This document shows positions 26,249-33,744 of a stretch of 64,000 nt of DNA, piece after piece; positions within the stretch are counted from its first letter, which is position 1; each line of letters opens with the position of its first letter. Below the pieces are notes generated by a model. The model was given only the letters and a program-made list of their open reading frames with translations, made no database searches and had not been told where the DNA came from. The position numbers and the translations under genes are program-made. Origin of the DNA: Mesorhizobium loti CJ3sym (GTDB lineage Bacteria; Pseudomonadota; Alphaproteobacteria; Rhizobiales; Rhizobiaceae); the NCBI RefSeq assembly GCF_000472785.1, contig NZ_AXAL01000026.1, positions 1 through 64,000 on the forward strand, written 5' to 3'.

Positions 26249-28849
26249 CTATTTCAGCTCCAGCAGCCGCTCCAGATAGCTGCGCTCGATATCAGGGCTG
26301 AGCGCATTGCCGAGCCGCTTGCGGATCGCCTCCAGGATCTGGCGGGCGCGCTGGACGTCGATTTCGTCGGGAACTTTCACCGAATCGCCGAAATCGGGAC
26401 CCTGGCTGGCGCGCGGCCGGCCGAGCGGGTCACGGTCGGCATCCTGTTGGCGGCCACCTTCCTGGCTGCCGCCCTGGTCGCCCTGCATGGCCTGCATCTG
26501 CTTCATCATGTCCTTGGCGCCCTTGCGCAGCGCCTCCAGTGCCCGGCCCTGGTGGCCGACGGCCTCGTCGCCCTGGCCCTCGCCAAGCGCCTGTTCGGCG
26601 TTGCCCATGGATTTGCCGGCCTCGCCAAAGCCTTCGTTGGGCTCCATGCCCATGCCTTCGAGGCCCTTCTTCAGCTTATCTAGATCGCCCTTCAGCTGGC
26701 CCTGGCCTTCCTGAAGCTGCTTCAGCGCATCGGCGTATTCTTGCGGCGTCATCGGCTTGGGCCTCGCGAGCGGATCGCGGTCCTGGCCAACGCCCGGCAA
26801 ATCCTGGTCCTGGCCGCTGCCAGACTGATCGTTGGGGTTCTTGCCACGGTGCATCTGGTCCATGCGGAAGGTGTCGTTCATCATCTCCTGCTGGCGCCGC
26901 AGGATATCGCCGAGCTTGTCCATCTGCTGGCGCATCTGACTGTCCTGCTCGCCACCCTGTTGCTGACGGCCGGCCTGGAGATTGTTCATCATGTCCTGCA
27001 GTTGCGACAGCAATTGCTGGGCCTTGTCGCGGTCGCCTGATTTCGCCAGGTTCTCGATCTGGTCCATCATGCGGTCGATGTCGCTCTGGCGCAGTTCCTG
27101 GCCGTTCTGCTGCATTTGCGGCGCGTTCGGGTTCTGCTTGGCGCGCTCGGCGAATTCCTGCAGGAACTGGTTCATCGCCTCGCGCAGTTCCTTCATCGCC
27201 TTTTCGATTTCCTGGTCGCTGGCGCCGTTCTTGATCGCATCCTGCAGCGCCTGCTGCGCCTGGCGCAGCCGCTTTTCCGCGGCCGAGAGGTTGCCTTCCT
27301 CGATGCCGAGCGCGATCTCCCAGAGATAAGAAACCACATTGCGCAGCTGGTCGTCGCTGTCGGCAATCTTCAGCCGGCTGCGCGCGCTCATGATGCCGAG
27401 GTAGTTGGACATGTTGTCGAACGTGTCTTCCGGGCGCAGCGTGATGGCGTCGATCAGGTCGAACACGCGTGGTTTGGCATTGACGTCGAGCGCCAGCAGG
27501 CGGCGTTGTTCGATCACCGCCCGCGCCAGCGGGTTGGCGAAAGGCCGCTCGGGCATCACAAGCGTCTTGGTCTCGCTGGAGGCGGTGTGTCCGGCGTCGT
27601 CGGTGGCGACCAGCGTCAGCTTGATGCTGTTGCCGGCCCAGACATGCTCGGTCAGGTCCTTGGTGGTCTTGGCGGCGTTCGACTTGCCGCCGCGGCGCGG
27701 CAGCGTCAGCGGCATTTCGGGCGGGCCATAGAGCGGGTGTGCGTCCGGCGCCTGCGGATCGGCCAGCGCAAAGACCGCCTTGGCGGTGGCGGCGCCATAA
27801 TCGTCGTCGATCTGGTAGTTGAGTTCGAAGGCGCCGTTGGCGGCGCGCTTTGGCTCGCCGACGAAGCGGATCTGCGGTGGCTTGTCCGCAATCACCGCGA
27901 AGGCCCAGCGGCCAAGCTGGTCCTCGCCCGATTTCAGTGTCAGCGTGCCGTCGCCGGTCAGCTTGCCGGTGAACTGGCGAACATTGGAAGGCGAGGCGGG
28001 GGACGGCGGTGCCGCAGTTGCGCCAGCCTTGGCGGTGGCTGCCTGCGGACTGGCCGGGTCGATGGCGCGCGAATTGCCGTCCTTGTCGGCATAGGCAAGC
28101 GTCTCCTCGCCCGAACCTCCGGTAACGCGCAGGGAGACGTCGCTCCCCTCGGGCACGTGAAACGTTGGCGTCGCCTGGTTGGCGTCGGCGGTCAGGAAAA
28201 TCGGCGGCTTGCCGGTATAGGCCGGCGGTGTCACCCAGGCGTCGATGCGTGGCGGCACGGCGTCGTGCACGCCATGGGCACTGAAGCCGTCGGCCATCTT
28301 GCCGCCGGTCGGCCCGAAGGAGAAGGCAAAGGCGGTGACAAGCAGGAGTGCCGCCACGGCGCGCAGCCCCCAGGGGTCGCGCTCCGGCACGCGCGTGCGC
28401 GGCAGGTCGGCGCCGAGGCTGTCGAGCTTTCCGGCCATGCGCTTCTGGTGTTCGCGCCAAAGCGCCTGCGAAAAGCTGCTCTCCCGGCCGCTTGGCCGGT
28501 CGGTTTGAACCAGCACGGGGCTGTGCAGCAGTTGGTTGGCGGCCTCGATGCGGCGATCGACTTCGGCGGCACCAGGCATGTGGAAGAAGCGCAGCGGATA
28601 AAGCGCTGCCAGTGCGGCGATGCCGAACGCCGCGACAAGGCCGATGCGCACCACATCCGGCAGCCGCGAGAAAATACCGAACCAGGAGATGCTCAGGAAC
28701 AGGCTGGCCACAATGATTAGCGGCAGCAGCAGCGGCCAGCCGCGCTCGACCATCATCGAGACCCGTGTCGCAAGCCTGCTCAAGGCCAGACGCCCGGCCA
28801 GGCCGCCGTCGTTGCTGAAACTGGGTCGTTCCGTCATCAGCTCTTCCAT
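26249..28849 (-). CDS. DUF4175/TIGR02302 family membrane protein
   Basis: The protein has 866 residues. Two membrane segments lie near the N-terminus (PLLLPLIIVASLFLSISWF and IGLVAAFGIAALAALYPL), a third near 150, then an Ig-like periplasmic part. A long Gln/Met/Asp-rich coiled tail begins at about 520 (for example IDRMMDQIENLAKSGDRDKA). This matches the alphaproteobacterial TIGR02302 family, usually next to lysA. An envelope role is likely, but the function is not known. The tail's skewed composition explains the long open frames on the other strand. Confidence 0.88.
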   Translation of the reverse strand: MEELMTERPSFSNDGGLAGRLALSRLATRVSMMVERGWPLLLPLIIVASLFLSISWFGIFSRLPDVVRIGLVAAFGIAALAALYPLRFFHMPGAAEVDRRIEAANQLLHSPVLVQTDRPSGRESSFSQALWREHQKRMAGKLDSLGADLPRTRVPERDPWGLRAVAALLLVTAFAFSFGPTGGKMADGFSAHGVHDAVPPRIDAWVTPPAYTGKPPIFLTADANQATPTFHVPEGSDVSLRVTGGSGEETLAYADKDGNSRAIDPASPQAATAKAGATAAPPSPASPSNVRQFTGKLTGDGTLTLKSGEDQLGRWAFAVIADKPPQIRFVGEPKRAANGAFELNYQIDDDYGAATAKAVFALADPQAPDAHPLYGPPEMPLTLPRRGGKSNAAKTTKDLTEHVWAGNSIKLTLVATDDAGHTASSETKTLVMPERPFANPLARAVIEQRRLLALDVNAKPRVFDLIDAITLRPEDTFDNMSNYLGIMSARSRLKIADSDDQLRNVVSYLWEIALGIEEGNLSAAEKRLRQAQQALQDAIKNGASDQEIEKAMKELREAMNQFLQEFAERAKQNPNAPQMQQNGQELRQSDIDRMMDQIENLAKSGDRDKAQQLLSQLQDMMNNLQAGRQQQGGEQDSQMRQQMDKLGDILRRQQEMMNDTFRMDQMHRGKNPNDQSGSGQDQDLPGVGQDRDPLARPKPMTPQEYADALKQLQEGQGQLKGDLDKLKKGLEGMGMEPNEGFGEAGKSMGNAEQALGEGQGDEAVGHQGRALEALRKGAKDMMKQMQAMQGDQGGSQEGGRQQDADRDPLGRPRASQGPDFGDSVKVPDEIDVQRARQILEAIRKRLGNALSPDIERSYLERLLELK

Positions 28850-28954
28850 GGGAGGGGCGAAATAGCCCCAGCCTCACGACTCGAAGAATACCAGCAAACA
28901 CGGCAAAGGCGAGGCAGTTTGAAAAAACGTGAAGCCGGGCCGAATGGTTTCAGG

Positions 28955-29896
28955 TCAGAAGGTAGCGGGGTTCGCGTTGGCGCCACAGACCAGCACAGCC
29001 ACGCGTTCGCCCGATGCCGGCTTATAAAGGCCGGACAGGATTGCGGCGAAGGCGGCGGCACCTCCCGGCTCGGAGATGATGCGCACCCGGTTCCACAGCG
29101 CCTTCTGGGCGGCGATGATGTCGTCGTCGCTGACCAGGATGGAGCGTTCGACGAAGGCTTCGGCGATCGGGAACATCATTTCGCCGACGCGCTTTGGCGC
29201 CAGCGAATCGGCGGCGATGCCCTCGGCCGGCGCGTCGACCGGATGGCCGGCCTCGAAGGCGCGATGAAGCGTCGGCGCGCCTTCGGGCTCGATCGCGATG
29301 ATGCGGATGCGGCCGGCATACCAGGCGGCGATACCGCCGATCAGGCCGCCACCGCCGACGGCGACCAGCAGCGTGTCGATCTCAGGCAGATCGTTCTCGA
29401 TTTCGAGCCCGAGCGTGCCCTGGCCGACGAGCGTTTCCTCCTGGTTGAAGGCATGAATCTGCAACGCTCCGGTCTCATCGGCGAAACGTTCGCTGGCGGC
29501 CAGCGCCTCGGCATAGCGGGCGCCGCCGACGACCAACTCGGCGCCATAGGAGCGGATGCGGTCCAGCTTGGCCTGTGGGCTCACTTCGGGAACGAAGATG
29601 GTCGCCTTGTGGCCAAGCCGCTTGGCGGCATAGGCGACGGCGGCACCATGATTGCCGCCCGATGCGGCAACCACGCCCGACGCAGGAACCGGCCTTTCCA
29701 GAAGATTGGTGAAGGCGCCGCGCGCCTTGAACGAGCCCGAATGCTGCAGGCATTCGAGCTTGAGGTCGACCGCCAGCGGCGGCCGGTCGAAGTCGGCCAT
29801 GTCGACGCGCAACACCGGTGTGTGTCTGATATAGGGGCGGATGCGCGGTTCCATCGCGGCGATGCGCTCGCGTGTAACGGTGTTGCCCTGCGGCAT
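28955..29896 (-). CDS. Threonine/serine dehydratase-like PLP enzyme
   Basis: The protein has 313 residues of fold-type II. The PLP lysine lies in QHSGSFKARGAF at about residues 51-62. SGGNHGAAVAYAA holds the substrate loop, and VGGGGLIGGIAAW binds the PLP phosphate. It probably dehydrates threonine or serine, or acts on a related hydroxyamino acid. There is no ACT regulatory domain, so it resembles catabolic or serine-racemase-type members. It sits between lysA and the DUF4175 gene, which are direct neighbours in many rhizobia, so it may be an insertion. Confidence 0.85.
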   Translation of the reverse strand: MPQGNTVTRERIAAMEPRIRPYIRHTPVLRVDMADFDRPPLAVDLKLECLQHSGSFKARGAFTNLLERPVPASGVVAASGGNHGAAVAYAAKRLGHKATIFVPEVSPQAKLDRIRSYGAELVVGGARYAEALAASERFADETGALQIHAFNQEETLVGQGTLGLEIENDLPEIDTLLVAVGGGGLIGGIAAWYAGRIRIIAIEPEGAPTLHRAFEAGHPVDAPAEGIAADSLAPKRVGEMMFPIAEAFVERSILVSDDDIIAAQKALWNRVRIISEPGGAAAFAAILSGLYKPASGERVAVLVCGANANPATF

Positions 29897-29923
29897 GACT
29901 TGTTCCTCGTAAAAAATACCGAC

Positions 29924-31192
29924 CTATGCAAGCCAGTCGGGAATCGAGTCCAGGCCGAGCAGGTCGTCATAGGTCAGGCGTGGACGCACGACGTGGAAGC
30001 GGTCGCCGTCGACCAGCACCTCGGGCACCAGCAGGCGGGTGTTGTAGGTACCAGCCTGCACGGCGCCGTAGGCACCGGCCGTGGAAACCGCAACGAGGTC
30101 GCCGGCCTTCAGCCTGGGCAGATCGCGATCGAGGCCGAGATAGTCACCGGTCTCGCAGACCTGGCCGACCACATCGACCATCATGCGCGGTGTGTCGGCC
30201 GGGGGCTGCACGACCGGCCTGATGTCGTGGAAGGCATCGTAGAGCGTAGGCCGGATCAAATCGTTCATGGCGGCGTCGACGACCAGAAAGTTCTTCGCGT
30301 CGCCTTCCTTCACGAAAATCACTTCCGAGACCAGGATGCCCGCATTGCCAACGATCAGTCGGCCCGGCTCGAACATCACCTTCAAACCGAGCTTGGTGAC
30401 ATGCTTTTTGACGATCTGGGCATAGGCGTCGGGCAGGGGTGGTGGATTGTTGTCGACACGGTAGGGAATGCCAAGTCCCCCGCCGAGATCGACATGCTCG
30501 ATGGCGTGGCCGTCGGCGCGCAGCGTGCCGACCAGATCGACCAGCAGGGCGAAGGCGTCGTCGAAGGGCTGCAGTTCGGTGATCTGGCTGCCGATATGGG
30601 TGTCGATGCCGGTGATCTTGATGCCCGGAAGCGTTGCCGCGCGGGCATAGACCTGCCGCGCCCGCTGCCACGGTATGCCGAACTTGTTCTCGGCCTTGCC
30701 GGTGGAGATCTTCTTGTGGGTCTTGGCGTCGACATCGGGATTGATGCGCAGCGAGATCGGCGCCACCTTCCCGAGCGCCGTGGCTCGGGCCGAAAGCAGC
30801 TCAAGCTCCGGCTCGGATTCGACGTTGAAGCAGAGGATGCCAGCTTCGAGCGCAAAGTCCATTTCGCGCGCGGTCTTGCCGACGCCCGAAAACAGGATCT
30901 TGCCGGCCGGAATGCCGGCGGCCAAAGCGCGGCGCAGTTCGCCTTCCGAGACCACGTCGGCGCCGGCGCCAAGCTTCGCCAGGGTGCGCAGCACGGCCTG
31001 GTTGGAGTTGGCCTTCATGGCGTAGCAGACCTGCGTGTCGAGCCCGGCGAAGGCCTGGGCAAACACGCGGTAGTGCCGGGTCAGCGTGGCCGTCGAATAA
31101 CAGTAGAAGGGGGTGCCGACCTGCGCGGCGATATCGGGGATTGCCACGTCTTCGGCATGGAGCACGCCGTCGCGGTATTCGAAATGGTTCAC
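29924..31192 (-). CDS. lysA: Diaminopimelate decarboxylase
   Basis: The protein has 422 residues, fold-type III (alanine-racemase-like). The PLP lysine is in QVCYAMKANSNQAVLR. GGGLGIPY binds phosphate, and a C-terminal VVGQVCETGDYLG holds the Cys-Glu contact from the second subunit. It makes lysine from meso-diaminopimelate. I chose GTG 31192, giving MNHFEYRDGVL, the normal rhizobial N-terminus. GTG 31219 would add nine residues. It is followed 27 bases later by the dehydratase and preceded by lptM on the same strand. Confidence 0.93.
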   Translation of the reverse strand: MNHFEYRDGVLHAEDVAIPDIAAQVGTPFYCYSTATLTRHYRVFAQAFAGLDTQVCYAMKANSNQAVLRTLAKLGAGADVVSEGELRRALAAGIPAGKILFSGVGKTAREMDFALEAGILCFNVESEPELELLSARATALGKVAPISLRINPDVDAKTHKKISTGKAENKFGIPWQRARQVYARAATLPGIKITGIDTHIGSQITELQPFDDAFALLVDLVGTLRADGHAIEHVDLGGGLGIPYRVDNNPPPLPDAYAQIVKKHVTKLGLKVMFEPGRLIVGNAGILVSEVIFVKEGDAKNFLVVDAAMNDLIRPTLYDAFHDIRPVVQPPADTPRMMVDVVGQVCETGDYLGLDRDLPRLKAGDLVAVSTAGAYGAVQAGTYNTRLLVPEVLVDGDRFHVVRPRLTYDDLLGLDSIPDWLA

Positions 31193-31256
31193 GAGAATGG
31201 TTCCGGAAAGTTGGAGCACGAAGAGATCGGGCTGGAATGCCCCGGTCCCCTCGGCT

Positions 31257-31463
31257 CTAGATCAGCGGGTCGAGGAAGAACTTCTTGTCCTTGACCGGTT
31301 TCTCCGGCTCCGGCGGCAGCGGCTGCTTGGCCTTCTCGGCATCCTTGCGGGCCTGTTCGGCGGCTTCATAGGGGGTGTCGAGACCGGCCTTGCGGCCGCA
31401 AGCCGAAACGACAGCCAGCGCCGCCAGCAGCGTCAGCGTCACCAAAATCCTGCTTCCGGTCAT
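31257..31463 (-). CDS. lptM: LptM-like small lipoprotein
   Basis: The protein has 68 residues. A signal of type II reads ILVTLTLLAALAVVSACG, with the lipobox ending at Cys22, followed by GRKAGLDTP, matching the CGxKGxLxxP start of LptM/YifL lipoproteins. LptM supports assembly of the LPS transporter LptD in the outer membrane. Its position just before lysA matches the arrangement known in enterobacteria and rhizobia. ATG 31463 gives a proper signal peptide. The longer frame to 31526 does not. Confidence 0.75.
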   Translation of the reverse strand: MTGSRILVTLTLLAALAVVSACGRKAGLDTPYEAAEQARKDAEKAKQPLPPEPEKPVKDKKFFLDPLI

Positions 31464-31556
31464 CGATCCATCCGTCCGAAATGTTTGCCAGCCGCCGCTT
31501 TTAGCCGAGTTCTCAACGTATTGCACCCCGGATATTGCTGTCGCAATATCGGGGCA

Positions 31557-32957
31557 TCAGCCTTTCGCCAGTCGCTTTTTCCAGTGCCGGATCTGCTTCC
31601 TCACCTCCGACGGCGCGGTGCCGCCGAAACTGGTGCGGCTCTTGACCGAGTTCTGCACCGCCAGCACAGAAAAGATATCGGATGTGATGCCGGGATTGAT
31701 CGACTGCAGGTCCTCGAGCGAAAGCTTCTCCAGGCTCACCTTCTTCTCCTCGGCCAGGGCCACGGCGCGGCCGGTGACGTGATGCGCCTCGCGGAACGGC
31801 AGGCCCAGCGTGCGCACCAGCCAGTCGGCGAGGTCGGTCGCGGTCGCGTGGCCGGAGCCGGCGGCCTTCTTCATCGCCGCTGCGTTGACTGTCATGTCCG
31901 AGACCATGCCGGTCATCGCGGCCAGCATCAGGTCGAGCGTCTCGGCGGCATCGAAGACGGATTCCTTGTCTTCCTGCATGTCCTTGCCATAGGTCAAAGG
32001 CATACCCTTCATCACGGTCAGCAGGCCGACCAAGTGACCGGTGACGCGTCCGGTCTTGCCGCGCACCAGTTCGGCGGCGTCGGGGTTCTTCTTCTGCGGC
32101 ATGATCGAGGAGCCGGTGGAAAAACTATCCGACAGCCTGATGAAGCCGAACTGCGGCGTCGACCAGATGATGATTTCTTCCGCCAGCCGCGACAGATGCG
32201 TGGCGCAGATCGCGGCCATGGCAAGGAACTCCAGCGCGAAATCGCGATCCGAAACGCTGTCAAGCGAATTGCGCATCGGCTCGCGGAAGCCGAGCGCCTT
32301 GGCGGTCTGGTGTCGGTCGATGGGGAAGCTGGTGCCGGCAAGGGCGGCAGCACCCAGCGGGCTCTCGTCCATGCGTTCGATGGCATCGCGGGTCCGCGAC
32401 AGGTCGCGCGAAAACATCTCGACATAGGCCATGCAATGATGGCCGAAGGTTACCGGCTGCGCCGCCTGCATATGGGTAAAGCCCGGCATCACGGTCGCCG
32501 CATGTTCCTCGGCCCGGTCCAGCAGCGCCTGGATTAGCCCTTTCAACGCCTCGGCGACGCGAAAGCACTCGTCCTTGACCCAGAGCCTCAGATCGACCGC
32601 CACCTGGTCGTTGCGCGAGCGCGCGGTGTGCAAGCGGCCGGCGGCCGGGCCGATCAGGTCGGCGAGGCGAGCCTCGACATTCATGTGGATGTCTTCCAGC
32701 CTGGTCGAAAACTCGAACGTGCCGGCCTCGATCTCTTTCAGGATCGTGTTCAGCCCGTGAGCGATTTTTTCTTGATCGGCCGCCGAAATAATGCCCGTTT
32801 GCGCCAGCATCTCGCTATGAGCGATCGAGCCGCGGATGTCTTGTGCGTAGAGTTTGCGGTCGAACGAGATCGACGCGTTGATCGCTTCCATGATCGCGGC
32901 CGGACCCGAGGCAAATCGTCCGCCCCACATCTGGTTGCTGGTCTTCTTGTCGCTCAT
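31557..32957 (-). CDS. argH: Argininosuccinate lyase
   Basis: The protein has 466 residues of the fumarase/aspartase superfamily. The signature GSSIMPQKKNPD holds the catalytic Ser loop. Other conserved blocks are TARSRNDQVA and GFTHMQAAQPV. It splits argininosuccinate to arginine and fumarate. ATG 32957 gives MSDKKTSNQMWGGRF, the family start. The frame is open back to 33281, but only antisense to tlpA. Divergent tlpA starts 38 bases away, a rhizobial arrangement. Confidence 0.95.
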   Translation of the reverse strand: MSDKKTSNQMWGGRFASGPAAIMEAINASISFDRKLYAQDIRGSIAHSEMLAQTGIISAADQEKIAHGLNTILKEIEAGTFEFSTRLEDIHMNVEARLADLIGPAAGRLHTARSRNDQVAVDLRLWVKDECFRVAEALKGLIQALLDRAEEHAATVMPGFTHMQAAQPVTFGHHCMAYVEMFSRDLSRTRDAIERMDESPLGAAALAGTSFPIDRHQTAKALGFREPMRNSLDSVSDRDFALEFLAMAAICATHLSRLAEEIIIWSTPQFGFIRLSDSFSTGSSIMPQKKNPDAAELVRGKTGRVTGHLVGLLTVMKGMPLTYGKDMQEDKESVFDAAETLDLMLAAMTGMVSDMTVNAAAMKKAAGSGHATATDLADWLVRTLGLPFREAHHVTGRAVALAEEKKVSLEKLSLEDLQSINPGITSDIFSVLAVQNSVKSRTSFGGTAPSEVRKQIRHWKKRLAKG

Positions 32958-32994
32958 CGCTATAAAATCCGTGCTTAGGAGCAGTTTTGAGAAA

Positions 32995-33675
32995 ATGGCA
33001 GACGGAAACAGATTTTTCCCGGCACCGCGCCTGATCCTCGCCGCCCTGGTGGCGGGAGTACTGGCCGGCGCGGTCGCGGTATATGTCAGCGAGAGCCGTT
33101 CTGGCAACAACGCCGCACCCCAAGTGGCTGTCGGCGACAGCAAGGACGACGTCGCCTGCGCCGCCAAAAGCGACCGCGCCAAGAAGGTCGCGGCAGCCGC
33201 CACCGGCGAGGTCGCCGCTTTGTTGCCCGCTGATCCGCCGCAATCCCTGAAGAGCCTTGCCTTCAATGGCCCGGACGGCAAACCGATGACGATCGCCGAT
33301 CATGCCGGCAAGACGGTGCTGCTCAACCTCTGGGCGACCTGGTGCGCGCCGTGCCGCGCCGAGATGCCGGCGCTCGATGCGCTGCAGAAGGAAAAGGGCA
33401 GCGACGCCTTCCAGGTCGTCGCCGTCAATGTCGATGCCGGCGACGATCAGAAGCCGAAGAAATTTCTCAAGGACACAGGTGTCGAGGCGCTTGGCTACTA
33501 CCGGGATTCGACGGTGGCGCTGTTCAACGACCTCAAGGCGCGTGGCCTGGCGCTCGGCCTTCCCGTCACCATGCTGATCGACGGCGAAGGTTGCCTGATC
33601 GCCCATATGAACGGTCCGGCCGAATGGTCGGGGCCTGATGCCAAGCGGCTGGTCGAGACGGCACTCGGATCGTAA
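32995..33675 (+). CDS. tlpA: Thiol:disulfide interchange protein TlpA
   Basis: The protein has 226 residues. One N-terminal membrane anchor (about 12-30) leads to a periplasmic thioredoxin fold whose active site is LWATWCAPCRAEMP with Cys117 and Cys120. TlpA is a membrane-bound reductant in Bradyrhizobium needed to mature cytochrome aa3 by reducing the copper-site proteins. ATG 32995 was chosen for the proper anchor. The frame extends back to 32854 over argH. It is divergent from argH. Confidence 0.92.
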   Translation: MADGNRFFPAPRLILAALVAGVLAGAVAVYVSESRSGNNAAPQVAVGDSKDDVACAAKSDRAKKVAAAATGEVAALLPADPPQSLKSLAFNGPDGKPMTIADHAGKTVLLNLWATWCAPCRAEMPALDALQKEKGSDAFQVVAVNVDAGDDQKPKKFLKDTGVEALGYYRDSTVALFNDLKARGLALGLPVTMLIDGEGCLIAHMNGPAEWSGPDAKRLVETALGS

Positions 33676-33679
33676 ATTC

Positions 33680-33743
33680 AAGCAATTCGAGGAAAAGTGT
33701 GAAAACGGTTTTCCTGGGAAAAGCGCGTATCGCTTTTCCCAGG
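33680..33743. repeat. Palindromic repeat, family B copy 1
   Basis: The element begins AAGCAATTCGAGGAAAAGTG and ends in a perfect 12-base hairpin, CTGGGAAAAGCG (33714-33725) and CGCTTTTCCCAG (33731-33742), around a five-base loop. It lies between the convergent tlpA and MHYT-GGDEF-EAL genes and could terminate both. A reverse-oriented relative lies at 48503-48571. Confidence 0.85.
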
Positions 33744-33744
33744 G

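Noticed and set aside
26676..28901. A 741-codon second minus-strand frame within the DUF4175 gene
   Set aside because: It is Arg/Ala/Pro-rich, typical of a frame-shifted reading of a GC-rich gene, while the accepted frame has membrane segments and family similarity.
28919..31294. A 791-codon plus-strand open frame opposite lysA and the dehydratase
   Set aside because: It runs antisense to two well-recognised genes, with no family motif, and is a by-product of high-GC codon use.
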